Of a stretch of DNA of 57,647 bases, positions 48,258-57,176 are shown piece by piece. Numbering within the stretch: position 1 is the first letter of the stretch; each line of letters begins with the position of its first letter. The stretch lies in IMG/VR virus record IMGVR_UViG_3300021081_000002, positions 1 through 57,647 of that record; one strand, given 5' to 3'. The notes under the pieces were generated by a model. The model worked only from the letters and a program-made list of their open reading frames with translations. It did not search any database and was not told where the DNA came from. A program made the position numbers and the translations under genes. Source of the stretch: a virus.

Positions 48258-48694
48258 GGTGTCGGCAAGGGGGTTCCGAAGGGAACGGTAGTCAGTCGTA
48301 CGGAGAATACGTACCGCGATGTCTCTTGATATTTGTCGGGCACGCGGGTCACTCCTTGCTCAAGCTTCACGGCTGTGATCTTAATTCCAAAACCGCTGTA
48401 TGTTCCCATTGCCCTGAAGATAGAAGCTAGGCAAATATTTGCCAGGTCTCTCGCAGTGGATCTAATCGGTGCGTAGCACTCGACATCAATCCTCGGTCGG
48501 GAGACTTTGGGCCAGGTGAAGCTGGAGCCTTCCTGGATTATATGGATCCATCTCTTATCCGGGGTGTATCCGATCATGTTCGTTCGGATAAATAGATCAG
48601 AGACGTTATCGAGTTCGATGGTTTCGTTGACGAGAATATCGAGGACGGCAGCTTCCGCATCACCATCTTGGATATACTCCCAGATAGCAGCCAT
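48251..48694 (-). CDS. Tail terminator-like protein
   Basis: A 147-residue protein. AAVLDILVNETIELDNVSDL, WPKVSRPRIDVECYAPIRST and YQETSRYVFSVRLTTVPFG give the alpha/beta layout of siphophage tail completion proteins. ATG overlaps the previous gene. Its last residues overlap the HNH start. Confidence 0.55.
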   Translation of the reverse strand: MAAIWEYIQDGDAEAAVLDILVNETIELDNVSDLFIRTNMIGYTPDKRWIHIIQEGSSFTWPKVSRPRIDVECYAPIRSTARDLANICLASIFRAMGTYSGFGIKITAVKLEQGVTRVPDKYQETSRYVFSVRLTTVPFGTPLPTPC

Positions 48695-49059
48695 TAATCC
48701 TCCATCGCGACAATATCTAGTGCCCTAGCCAGCGGCCGGTAACGGAGGACGGCAGTCCTACCGCCCGCGTGTGCGCCAAACTCAACCCACACTGCGCTAG
48801 GGTCGTCATTCCGGGCTTCGTACGCCCACGTCCCGTCAGGCTTCTCGATCCGACGGACGGAGAATGAGAACAGATACTTCGGAGGGGTCGTCTCGGATGT
48901 CCTAGCTTCGTTGTCCCCGCGCTGGGATGCGATGAACACCTGCTTCGCAGTCTCGACGATCTTCTCAGCCTCTTCTTTTGTCTGTCGCTGGAGTTCGAGG
49001 GAGTTTCTAGCCACACGCTCTAGTGCGGCGTGATCTACCTTCGACGACGATCTAGCCAT
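48694..49059 (-). CDS. Head-tail joining protein (HK97 gp10-like)
   Basis: A 121-residue protein from ATG 49059. A basic helical N-terminus (ARSSSKVDHAALERVARNSL), then YLFSFSVRRIEKPDGTWAYE and AVWVEFGAHAGGRTAVLRYR, the pattern of gp10/DUF5403-type neck proteins. The longer frame to 49128 overlaps the upstream gene. Confidence 0.6.
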   Translation of the reverse strand: MARSSSKVDHAALERVARNSLELQRQTKEEAEKIVETAKQVFIASQRGDNEARTSETTPPKYLFSFSVRRIEKPDGTWAYEARNDDPSAVWVEFGAHAGGRTAVLRYRPLARALDIVAMED

Positions 49060-49064
49060 CAGTT

Positions 49065-49427
49065 CTACCCATCTCGCTCCCTCGCTATGAACGCGACGTG
49101 ATGAGTCTGGCCGCTGAACCGACGCCACGGCCCCGGCTCGCCGAAGACATCCAATTCATACGGCCCCCACACAACCCGGCTGGTCGGGAGTACTACCCCT
49201 TCGGTCGAGGGAGGACAGTAGAACCGGAAGGCCGTACGGATGAACTCCCTATCCCGGTTGTCCTCGAAGTTCAGCTTCTCGGCCATAGGGAACGGCTCGA
49301 CCATCACCTTTGTCACCACGGTAGCGACGGGGTTATCCCAGTCTCGATAGGAGGTGTTGTCACGGGGATCGAATACTAGCGGCGCGTTCAGAATCGTGAT
49401 GGTGTCGTTACCTAGTGGTTTCCCCAC
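49065..49427 (-). CDS. Head-tail stopper-like protein
   Basis: A 120-residue beta protein. ITILNAPLVFDPRDNTSYRD, TKVMVEPFPMAEKLNFEDN, and WGPYELDVFGEPGPWRRFSG resemble head-completion or stopper proteins of siphophages. Its place between the adaptor and gp10-like gene supports this. Confidence 0.6.
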   Translation of the reverse strand: MGKPLGNDTITILNAPLVFDPRDNTSYRDWDNPVATVVTKVMVEPFPMAEKLNFEDNRDREFIRTAFRFYCPPSTEGVVLPTSRVVWGPYELDVFGEPGPWRRFSGQTHHVAFIARERDG

Positions 49428-49437
49428 AGCTCACCCC

Positions 49438-50037
49438 CTATGGAATCGGTAGGGTGGGGGTGTTGTCGGGGTAGTGCCCCGCCCCCAGCCTCAATGTGTA
49501 GTCTGTCGTGCAGTACCGTGCGAGTGTGTGGCCGGCGAGTGTTACCCCCGCGACCTTCCCACCAGCAGTGGTGTCATAGACTTCCGAGACATCTCCGACA
49601 GTGAAGCTCCGGATTGGTCCGGAGGTTCCGAGTTCGAGAACCCCGAGTACGATATCCCGAACCATAAACTTAATATCGTCGGGTATCTCTACCCAACCGT
49701 GGGTGTACGTGACATCTACTACTTGCAATGGCTGAAGGCCGTAGATCTGGTCAATCCCATTCCAGTATGCGTACGACACTTCGGCGTCCGTCCTCCAATT
49801 CGAGATCAGAGAGACGTCAGATATTGGACCACCTCCTAGGTCGATCAAGCCGTAGTAGTCAGCCTGATAGCGGACAACGTCATCGGTAATTTCTTCGAAG
49901 ATGTCGTCTACATAACCGTTAACAAAACTGGAGACTGAATCGATGTAGGCTTGCCACTTCGGCTCTTCCGATAATGGAATTGGATCCCCGGTAGCAGCTT
50001 CGATGTCATCAATAGTGGTCAAAGCCAATACAGTCAC
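49438..50037 (-). CDS. Head-tail adaptor (gp6-like connector)
   Basis: A 199-residue protein. TTIDDIEAATGDPIPLSEEP, VNGYVDDIFEEITDDVVRYQ and MVRDIVLGVLELGTSGPIRS match the helical bundle of connector proteins that bind under the portal. GTG 50037, SD GGGGTGA. It is separated from the capsid gene by a sugar-transferase insertion. Confidence 0.65.
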   Translation of the reverse strand: MTVLALTTIDDIEAATGDPIPLSEEPKWQAYIDSVSSFVNGYVDDIFEEITDDVVRYQADYYGLIDLGGGPISDVSLISNWRTDAEVSYAYWNGIDQIYGLQPLQVVDVTYTHGWVEIPDDIKFMVRDIVLGVLELGTSGPIRSFTVGDVSEVYDTTAGGKVAGVTLAGHTLARYCTTDYTLRLGAGHYPDNTPTLPIP

Positions 50038-50041
50038 GCGG

Positions 50042-51022
50042 TCACCCCGACTCTATAAGATGAAGGAAGTCTGGAATCTGGTCTTGGGTCTGCTTCCACA
50101 GACGGTCAGAAGCGTCGATAGCGTTAGTAGTGTGCCAGTCGTAGTTGTTGAGGAGAGTCGTCAGCGCCGACTCCCACGTCCACATATCTTTGGGGTCGAT
50201 ATAGGCGAAGGAGACCCCCGCTTCCAATGGCCCGGGGAGGTCAGTGGAAATGCTTGGGATTCCACTGGCGGCGGCCTCCACCGCCACCCGGCCGAAAGAC
50301 TCCACCGTCGACGGCACCAGCAACACCGAGGTCTGTCTGTAGATCTCCAGCGGGTTCTGGGTGTGGGGCAGGATGGTGACGTTGTCCATCTCTCGGACGT
50401 CTTGGTTGCCGTAGGCTCCGAGGACCCCGAGGAACTGGAGATCCGGAAATCGTGCCGCGAGATGATAGAAGACGTCGTGGCCTTTGTCGTAGAACGGCTC
50501 CGTGCCGTCCGACAAGTTCACTAGTGTGATGTAGCCCTTGTCCACCCTCGGAGGGGTGATCTTGTACAGCGCGGGGTCGACCAGCGGATAGAGCACACAG
50601 TTCGGTTTGTGGGTGCCGTTGGCCTCGACTGCCGCGCGGGTGTTGTAGGAGTTGTAGACGAGTTTGTCACAGTACCGTTCGGCTATATTGAGTGAGAACT
50701 CCGTGTAGTTGTGCACCATCTGGACGGTGGGGATCTTGTGTTGTTGGGCGACGAGGCTCCCACGGGCCGCACACTCAAGCTGGGTTATGATGAGATCGTG
50801 TCCAGGAAAATGGAGGGTCGGATCTCTCTTCGACGAGTACGCGTTGACTGGGATACCATCTACTAGGTACGACGCACTACCATCAACGAAGACGCGGCTA
50901 GCAAGCACCTCGACCTTGTGCCCTTCCCGCTTCAGCAGACGGAGGAGGTCGTGGAGCGACGTCTCTGCCCCAGCATTATGGCCACTGCCGACGTATGTGC
51001 TGTTGTAACCGAGTACCTTCAC
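50042..51022 (-). CDS. GT4-family glycosyltransferase (GT-B fold)
   Basis: A 326-residue protein. GHNAGAETSLHDLLRLLKRE is the N-terminal acceptor loop, NLSDGTEPFYDKGHDVFYHL starts the second Rossmann domain, and VESFGRVAVEAAASGIPSIS is the E-x7-E sugar-nucleotide site of GT4. It sits between the capsid and connector genes, where transferases often act on virion proteins or on the host surface. GTG 51022. Confidence 0.75.
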   Translation of the reverse strand: MKVLGYNSTYVGSGHNAGAETSLHDLLRLLKREGHKVEVLASRVFVDGSASYLVDGIPVNAYSSKRDPTLHFPGHDLIITQLECAARGSLVAQQHKIPTVQMVHNYTEFSLNIAERYCDKLVYNSYNTRAAVEANGTHKPNCVLYPLVDPALYKITPPRVDKGYITLVNLSDGTEPFYDKGHDVFYHLAARFPDLQFLGVLGAYGNQDVREMDNVTILPHTQNPLEIYRQTSVLLVPSTVESFGRVAVEAAASGIPSISTDLPGPLEAGVSFAYIDPKDMWTWESALTTLLNNYDWHTTNAIDASDRLWKQTQDQIPDFLHLIESG

Positions 51023-51044
51023 AAGGGAGTCCTAGGGAGAGAGT

Positions 51045-51314
51045 GTGGCAAAGCTAATTATTGAGGTCGAGCAATCTGGCCAGATTGGGTCAGTCCGGGC
51101 GACGAAAGCTCGGACGGGACCACGGAACGTCGATACGTGGTCAGAGGCGACGGTGTACTTCATCAGAGATCTGACTGAGAACGTCCTCGACGAACTGTGG
51201 GCTGATCTGATCAGGGACTGGTTCAACAACACCTCCCCTGTGAAGTCAGGGATGGTAGAGTGGACGAGCTACTTCGATCCTGGGACGTCCATCAAGTGGG
51301 AGTACCAGGAGTAA
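51045..51314 (+). CDS. Rightward hypothetical gene inside the late operon
   Basis: An 89-residue protein on the strand opposite to all neighbours. GTG 51045 follows GGGAGAG. (M)AKLIIEVEQSGQIGSVRATK, DTWSEATVYFIRDLTENVLD, then EWTSYFDPGTSIKWEYQE. It is bounded by a strong hairpin on its right and starts 22 bases from the GT4 gene, like a moron with its own signals. Function unknown. Confidence 0.55.
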   Translation: MAKLIIEVEQSGQIGSVRATKARTGPRNVDTWSEATVYFIRDLTENVLDELWADLIRDWFNNTSPVKSGMVEWTSYFDPGTSIKWEYQE

Positions 51315-51320
51315 TAGACC

Positions 51321-51358
51321 GGGAGGGGCGCCCGCTGTGGGGCCGGGCCGCCCCTCCC
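51321..51358. terminator. Strong hairpin between the capsid gene and the rightward moron
   Basis: GGGAGGGGCG (51321-51330) pairs perfectly with CGCCCCTCCC (51349-51358); the loop is itself G+C-rich. It lies between the convergent ends of the rightward gene at 51045 and the leftward capsid gene, so it could stop both; some read-through must supply the connector genes. Confidence 0.75.
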
Positions 51359-51363
51359 ACCTA

Positions 51364-52329
51364 TTAGCTAGCGCCTACCGGCTTCAAAATCCCGAACGGG
51401 AAAGTCCCGCCCAGAACCTTGATCGGGTTAGGCACGGCGTAACCGAGCCGCATCACAGCACGGAGCACCTTACCATCCTGCTCTACAGCAGAGTAGGTAA
51501 CGTTTCCCGCGCCATCAGTCAGAACAGCCTGGTCGAACAGGTCGAAGGTTATGTTCTGCTTGATTCCGATGACGAGCTTGTCCCACTCGCCGGCCAGAGC
51601 CAGCGCTTCAGTGTCGTCCCACGCGCCGTTGCCGACTTCGTAGAACGGCTGCCCGAAGACAGTCGCGGGTCCAGCTTCGCTCATCGGAGCGTACACAGCC
51701 TCACCAGTGGTCGCACGGAGCTTCTTGAGCCGCCATGCGAAGCCCTTCCGGGCCACGAATCCGTTGGTGTCGTAGCCGTCTACAGCGAGATCCTCAGCGA
51801 CAGTAGCAAGGTCAAGAACGATGTCGTTGACCGTGTTGCTGATGGTCGTCCCGACGATCGTGGCGTTGCCGGCCGCGTTAGCGCCACCGACTAGACCACC
51901 GACGGGGCCAGAGAAACCGGCCGGGGGCGAACCATCACCGAAGATGATTGCCTGGTCGATCTTTTTGGCGAACGCCCTAGAGACTTCCTTCCGGATTTCG
52001 CTCCAAGCGATGTCGGAGTCGTCCATCCATGCGTCGTCGATACGGACCAGGACAGCGAGTTCATCAGGAGTGATGTATACGTTGTCCCAGGACAGGTCAG
52101 TCTCGGTCTTCCGAGCACTGTCCTTGACAGCCTGGGTTGCACCCGACAGCCAGAACGCATCCGCGAAAGCCTTCAGCACCCGGATACGGTGCTGGTAGGC
52201 AGTCATCGTGAATGTGTTACCCAACTGGAGTACAGCGGAAGCCTCGACAGCGTCAGCGAGAATCCCCGCCGAAACGGTTTCTGGAATCTCTCTCGCGGTA
52301 CGGCTTGTACCAGTACGATTAATAGTCAT
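51364..52329 (-). CDS. Major capsid protein (HK97 fold)
   Basis: A 321-residue protein. REIPETVSAGILADAVEASA, VLQLGNTFTMTAYQHRIRVL, DELAVLVRIDDAWMDDSDIA, and FAKKIDQAIIFGDGSPPAGF are typical of HK97-type capsids (N-arm, E-loop, spine helix, then a short strand). The SD AAGGAGGTGA is complementary to nearly the full anti-SD, fitting very high expression. Confidence 0.85.
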   Translation of the reverse strand: MTINRTGTSRTAREIPETVSAGILADAVEASAVLQLGNTFTMTAYQHRIRVLKAFADAFWLSGATQAVKDSARKTETDLSWDNVYITPDELAVLVRIDDAWMDDSDIAWSEIRKEVSRAFAKKIDQAIIFGDGSPPAGFSGPVGGLVGGANAAGNATIVGTTISNTVNDIVLDLATVAEDLAVDGYDTNGFVARKGFAWRLKKLRATTGEAVYAPMSEAGPATVFGQPFYEVGNGAWDDTEALALAGEWDKLVIGIKQNITFDLFDQAVLTDGAGNVTYSAVEQDGKVLRAVMRLGYAVPNPIKVLGGTFPFGILKPVGAS

Positions 52330-52373
52330 ATGTCATTCACCTCCTTCAAGGTGTTGTAGAGAGAGCGAGCTTC

Positions 52374-52961
52374 CTACCGGAAGCTCTGCTCGTAGAATTC
52401 ACCGAACCAATCGCCTTCGGACTTCTTCCCAGCCTTTCCGACTGGGTCACCCCGCTTACCTGCGAGTAGTCCGGTAGACTGGACACCCTGTGGCCTCATT
52501 GCCGAAGCAGGGTCGTCAGTTGGGGAGCTGTTCGACAGCTTGCCACTCAACCTCTCAGCCTTTTCACGCATTTCGTCTTCGTCTGCACCAGTGATGAAGT
52601 CGAGAAAGTCATCATCAAGGTTGTATTCCTTGAGGACCGCCCGCGCAGTCATATCCTTCGCTTTCTGCTCTGCCTTGTCCGCGCGATCGCGCTCGCGTTC
52701 TAGGTCGGACATCTGGCTAGCTTTCCACGAATTGAACTCTTCGAGTTCTGACTTCACTTGCTGCTTCTCTTTACGACCCTTCGCATTCTCTCCGCGAAGG
52801 CTCTTCACCATCTGCTTCAGCACGACCGGGTCATCAATGTCGTCCAGCGACTGATTGATGCTGTCGTTCGTGTTTCCGCTCGGGGCCTTCTTCGTAGACT
52901 CAGTTTCCTGGGTCTCTTCTACACCGGCTGAGGACTCCTGGCCCTCTTCGACATCAGACAT
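52374..52961 (-). CDS. Capsid scaffolding protein
   Basis: A 195-residue, acidic, coiled-coil protein (KSLRGENAKGRKEKQQVKSE, ASQMSDLERERDRADKAEQK) just before the capsid gene, as scaffold proteins are. ATG 52961 follows AAAGGTGA. The Gly/Lys-rich end (LLAGKRGDPVGKAGKKSEGD) may bind the capsid protein. Confidence 0.7.
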   Translation of the reverse strand: MSDVEEGQESSAGVEETQETESTKKAPSGNTNDSINQSLDDIDDPVVLKQMVKSLRGENAKGRKEKQQVKSELEEFNSWKASQMSDLERERDRADKAEQKAKDMTARAVLKEYNLDDDFLDFITGADEDEMREKAERLSGKLSNSSPTDDPASAMRPQGVQSTGLLAGKRGDPVGKAGKKSEGDWFGEFYEQSFR

Positions 52962-52990
52962 CTCTTTATTCACCTTTCCAGAAGGTCATT

Positions 52991-55117
52991 CTATTTCCCT
53001 GCGGGCTTCTTTGAGCCTGCCGCAGAAGTCTTCTTTTGTGCAGCGGCCTTCTCTTTCTGGGCTTGTGCACTGATCTTTGTTTTTTCGATATCGGTCTGGT
53101 TCTTGGCGTCACCCTTCGCCATATCCGTCTGTCCCTTAGCGCCGATCTGGGCCATGCCCTGTTCGGCCTGCTGGTCTGCAAGAGCCTGCTGTTGCATCAT
53201 CTCTTGCTGCATCCTGCGCTCTTGTTCCTGGACAGCGAACTCGATCTCTTCAGGAGTGAATCCAAGCTTCTCCATCGTCAACTGCAACCCGATGACATCG
53301 ACGAACTTACTCGCGGCGTCACTCTGCTCCGCTAGCGTCCGGCGCTCCGGGTCAGCCCATAGAGTAGAGGCTTCAGTACTGTTCGCTTTCTCTTTGTCAC
53401 CCTTGTAGGCGAAGGCAAGCTTTATCAACTTCTCATAGAACCAGCCCATCGCGTCGCATCGATCCCCGACCTTCATCACCAGAGCAATCTGGTCCTGGCT
53501 TAGCGTGTCGCCAGAGACGTTGACCATCCGGTTCATCAGATAGGTACCGGGCGTCTGGGTGATAGCGGCCATGTCGCCGACGTCATTCTTCACCGCTTCG
53601 AGTACCTGAGTGATGTCAGCTTGCTCGAAGTCACCGAACTTCGCTTCCGCGTTATCCGTGACCCATAGCATGTCCGCTCCGGGATCCCAGGCCGGGGCCT
53701 TGCTCCCCTTCGCACCCTTCTTCCCACGGGCGGGGGTCACACCACTGACCCACCGCTGGCGGTAGGCTTGGTTCTTCGTGATGATCAGCCGGTCGAGTAC
53801 GGTGTGGTTGATCCGGTCCTGGATGTCGAGGACGTTCTCATGCTCGGCCATACTCACAGGGCCGAACGACGGCTGCCACATCCCTTCGACTAGCGGCACC
53901 TCTCCGAGTTCATTCGGCTCGATCGAGACGAGCTTGAAGCCACCAGCGCGGGGATTCGACGCCCACTCTCGGGTAAGCTTGGCGACCTCCTCCGGAGAAC
54001 GGTCCACCCATCCAGGCCCAGTGAAGATGTAGGTGTATTCGGGGAGATAGAGGACAGCTACGACAACCTCTAACACCGAGTCTTGAAACAGCTTCAATCC
54101 AGCGATTGACTTCCCGAATCGAAGAGGGTCTCTTTCCGTGATGCAACATCTCGGGTCCTCTATCGAGATTCGGGGGTGCTCGTCGCCTTCCTCGGCGGGG
54201 CAGACGAGGCCGTAGCAGACGCCAAAGGTCGCGGCCATCTGGAGGTTCATCGGGCTCTGGAGATCCATGTCATTGGCATCCCAGATGTCTCCAGCTTCGC
54301 TGTCAGCGGCGTTAATCGTCGCTACTGGCGGCGGGGCGATGTCTGCGGGGTGAACCGAACGCGGATATTGTCCCGGCTTCCCGGGACCGTCATTCTGGCT
54401 ACCCTGGTCACCACGGGCAGCATCCCGAGGTTGCTGAGTATTGCCCTGCCCAGTTCGACTAGAAGCCCCATCTCTCGAAGAAGCCTGAGCCTGTCGTCCC
54501 CCTCCACCACTACCACTCCCCTGCTGCTTTTGCTGCTGGCGGTCACGCTGGGTCTGGTCCTGGTCGTACTGGTCTCGGTTAGCCTGCCGGTCCTGGTTCT
54601 GGTCGCGCTGTTGGGGGCGACCCTTACCGTCCTGCTGTGGCTTCCCACTGGGCTTCCGAGGGTCACCCCCCGCGCCATCCGGCTTCAGTGAGTTTCCCTG
54701 ACGCTGCGGGTTGTTTCTGGTGCCAGGATCACCCTCGCCCGCAGCCTTACCGAAGCGGAAGCCTCGTACCTTCATTCTCTGGATTGTCGCCTTGATGACC
54801 AGATCACAGTAATTCGTTGTAGCTTTTCTTTGAAGGTCCTCAAGTGCTCGTACATATCGCTTATCCAGATTAGGCAGAGGATGATTACCGACTGCGTATC
54901 GTTCGAGCGTGTCAAAGCGGGCCTGCCTATCCATCAGTCGGAGAACGAGCCTGTCCAACCACCACCACGGCGTCCCCGGTTCCCGGGATGCGTCCACTTC
55001 CTCGGGGGTCGTCAGGGGTGCGATCTTCGCCTTGAAGGGATTCTTCTCTTCGTCCAACGGCGACTTATTCTCGGTGAGGACGACAGAGTCGGTTACCTTT
55101 TGCAGAGGTAGGGTCAT
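52991..55117 (-). CDS. Portal protein with low-complexity insertion
   Basis: A 708-residue SPP1-type portal. Conserved parts: WWWLDRLVLRLMDRQARFDT and DLVIKATIQRMKVRGFRFG early, VLDIQDRINHTVLDRLIITK, and QDQIALVMKVGDRCDAMGWF late. Between about residues 125 and 265 lies an inserted Gln/Asp/Arg/Gly/Asn/Ser-rich stretch (KPQQDGKGRPQQRDQNQD and similar). The C-terminus (about 630-708) is Gln/Met/Lys/Ala-rich. The insertion is much longer than usual for a loop of this family. Confidence 0.85.
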   Translation of the reverse strand: MTLPLQKVTDSVVLTENKSPLDEEKNPFKAKIAPLTTPEEVDASREPGTPWWWLDRLVLRLMDRQARFDTLERYAVGNHPLPNLDKRYVRALEDLQRKATTNYCDLVIKATIQRMKVRGFRFGKAAGEGDPGTRNNPQRQGNSLKPDGAGGDPRKPSGKPQQDGKGRPQQRDQNQDRQANRDQYDQDQTQRDRQQQKQQGSGSGGGGRQAQASSRDGASSRTGQGNTQQPRDAARGDQGSQNDGPGKPGQYPRSVHPADIAPPPVATINAADSEAGDIWDANDMDLQSPMNLQMAATFGVCYGLVCPAEEGDEHPRISIEDPRCCITERDPLRFGKSIAGLKLFQDSVLEVVVAVLYLPEYTYIFTGPGWVDRSPEEVAKLTREWASNPRAGGFKLVSIEPNELGEVPLVEGMWQPSFGPVSMAEHENVLDIQDRINHTVLDRLIITKNQAYRQRWVSGVTPARGKKGAKGSKAPAWDPGADMLWVTDNAEAKFGDFEQADITQVLEAVKNDVGDMAAITQTPGTYLMNRMVNVSGDTLSQDQIALVMKVGDRCDAMGWFYEKLIKLAFAYKGDKEKANSTEASTLWADPERRTLAEQSDAASKFVDVIGLQLTMEKLGFTPEEIEFAVQEQERRMQQEMMQQQALADQQAEQGMAQIGAKGQTDMAKGDAKNQTDIEKTKISAQAQKEKAAAQKKTSAAGSKKPAGK

Positions 55118-55569
55118 TAGAGCCTCCCTTCAATCAAATATCTAGTCATGTTCTGAAGTAGCTCGGGAGAATCTTTGGCGTACCCGAGCGCACTATTACA
55201 TGACCGACAAAGGAGGCCCCTTATGCATCTACCACAAGAAGTATTCCCAGGACAACACGAATGGTCATGATCTATAGAAAGTTCCGAACCGGTCTTGCAT
55301 GGCTTATAGCAGGTGGCACAAACCCCACCCTGGAATAGATATAGATCCTCGAACTGAGCTTCGGTCAGAGAATGTCGCTTAAGATTGCTTCGTCTTCCGC
55401 GACCGGCATGCATCCGATTTCGTTGACCTTCGCGATACTCTGGGGTCCGCTTCCTAACCAACGCACAGTCTAAACAGGTCCAGCGACGAAGAGTGTTTCC
55501 GGCAGTGGTTGTATATTCACGAAAACGTTCCAGTGGCCTCTCGACCCCGCACTTATTACAGAGTCTCAT
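55117..55569 (-). CDS. Endonuclease VII-like HNH protein, copy after TerL
   Basis: A 150-residue protein from ATG 55569 (SD AAGGGG). MRLCNKCGVERPLERFREY, GGVCATCYKPCKTG, ELSIDHDHSCCPG, then CGRCIRGLLCRSCNSALGYA. Close in layout to the proteins at 47829 and 57157. Lies between TerL and portal, overlapping the portal start by one base. Confidence 0.75.
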   Translation of the reverse strand: MRLCNKCGVERPLERFREYTTTAGNTLRRWTCLDCALVRKRTPEYREGQRNRMHAGRGRRSNLKRHSLTEAQFEDLYLFQGGVCATCYKPCKTGSELSIDHDHSCCPGNTSCGRCIRGLLCRSCNSALGYAKDSPELLQNMTRYLIEGRL

Positions 55570-55577
55570 AAGCCCCC

Positions 55578-57176
55578 TTAAAATGAATACAGCGTACCGA
55601 CCTTTGACTTCATGGCCCCTTCTTCGATCGCGAGGATTCCAGCCTCCCAAGCCAACACGGCAGCTTGCGCGCCAATGATATAGCGAGTAGTATGTCGTGT
55701 CTCCTGGCGAATAGTGTAGCCGGTGGGAGTTTCCACTTCGTGACAATTAAGAACGTGTCGCGAGATCTGATCATCGTTGTATTTAAGCCTCTTGCCGACA
55801 ACAGCAGATTCAAAGGCTTCACAATATCTACTCATCTTCGTCTTGTTCTGGACGGAGGTCTCTTCGATAACGTCCTCGTAGTCAATCGACCACCGGCCGA
55901 TGATGTCCTGGAACGACTGTTGGTCGGCTACGACTTTGTAGACGTCGTAGTCGTCGATGAGCTTTCGGATACGTTTGTCGACAGCAGTGGCACTGACTTC
56001 CCACTTCTCAGGGTCGCCGTCGGTTCTCTCCCAGTCCTTCCCGGAGAGGTTGAAGAGAGCGCCATCTGTCAGCCGGCAGGCCACGATCACACAAGCTTTG
56101 GACGGTGTGATCTTAAATCCGAGGGCAATCTGGTCGGTCTTCTTCAGTTTGATTGAGTCATCACGACAGGCTTTCCACTCGTGGGGTTTGAGCCACGTCG
56201 TATGCCCGCTGATCCGTTGGTTGAAGTAGAACCGCCTGGCCATGTGCTCACGGCAGCTTGGGTCGAGGATCTCATCCCAGATACGATCGAGGTTTACCCA
56301 TCCACCGTTGTCTTTGGCGGCGTCACCATAGACGTACCGCAGCGCCGGGAATGCTTTTTCTTTGTCGTAGATGTCCTCGACGAACACCTCTCGGGTGTCA
56401 AGGAGGATCTTGACGTAGCTCCCGTCGACCCCCGCAGCGGCCAACCCAGCTACCTGCTTAACCACCGCTTCGTGGCTGTCTTCAGCGACGCTCATCTCAC
56501 CAGGGACGGGGGCGTTCGTCGTCTCGACGATCCGGTTGTCCATCTTCACAGCGTTACGACGCAGGGCGTCCATCAGCTCCGGGCCATTCTCAGCAGGGAC
56601 CCACAAGTGGGTCTCGTCGCAGACTACAAACGTCACCCGCTGGCCTTCACGACCACGTGGGCTAGCGGTTACCTTCTGGATGATGCCGTTGTCGTGGGTG
56701 TGGACCTTCGACAACATGACACAACCTTTGAGGTCATAAGCTATGTACGCCAGTCCCTCATTCAGCATTTCCATGACGAGGTAGTATGTGTTGTTCGCCT
56801 GGTCTTCGGAGATAGCTGCAATCTGAATCAGTGGGGTGTACTCAGGCCGGCCGATTGGCTGTCCGGTTTCATCGAAGTGACTGAATCGGACCGGCCCGAG
56901 GAGTTCTGCACAACACAGAGCGGCGAGAAGTGGACTCTTTCCCCAACCTTTCGCTCTTTCAAGGATAGCTCTATTGAAGACGAATTCACCATTTGGCTTT
57001 ATAGCATAAAGCCTTAAAACAAAGAGAGCCTGCTCATTAGTGAATCTCCAATTGTCTCCCTTTGTTTTTCCATCCGGTTGTCCTAAATAGGTAGTACACC
57101 AATTGAGGACCGACCAGCCGAGACTTTTAACTTTGCCGCTAGTGAAATCCTCAATCTCAGGGAGTATCAGTTCCAT
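55578..57176 (-). CDS. Terminase large subunit
   Basis: A 532-residue packaging ATPase/nuclease. Walker A is LERAKGWGKSPLLAAL and Walker B VTFVVCDETHLWV, followed by MDNRIVETTNAPVPGE (motif III region). In the nuclease half the usual first motif (GFDGS...D) reads LGFKITPSKACVIVAC, the second keeps Asp (KVVADQQSFQD), and the last (usually KIDAAVAAVLA) reads YIIGAQAAVLAWEAG. Thus two of three expected acidic residues are missing. An HNH gene directly upstream could supply cutting. Confidence 0.85.
   Translation of the reverse strand: MELILPEIEDFTSGKVKSLGWSVLNWCTTYLGQPDGKTKGDNWRFTNEQALFVLRLYAIKPNGEFVFNRAILERAKGWGKSPLLAALCCAELLGPVRFSHFDETGQPIGRPEYTPLIQIAAISEDQANNTYYLVMEMLNEGLAYIAYDLKGCVMLSKVHTHDNGIIQKVTASPRGREGQRVTFVVCDETHLWVPAENGPELMDALRRNAVKMDNRIVETTNAPVPGEMSVAEDSHEAVVKQVAGLAAAGVDGSYVKILLDTREVFVEDIYDKEKAFPALRYVYGDAAKDNGGWVNLDRIWDEILDPSCREHMARRFYFNQRISGHTTWLKPHEWKACRDDSIKLKKTDQIALGFKITPSKACVIVACRLTDGALFNLSGKDWERTDGDPEKWEVSATAVDKRIRKLIDDYDVYKVVADQQSFQDIIGRWSIDYEDVIEETSVQNKTKMSRYCEAFESAVVGKRLKYNDDQISRHVLNCHEVETPTGYTIRQETRHTTRYIIGAQAAVLAWEAGILAIEEGAMKSKVGTLYSF

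Noticed and set aside
56181-57017. 278-residue plus-strand frame inside TerL
   Set aside because: Antisense to TerL with its Walker motifs; no coupled neighbours.
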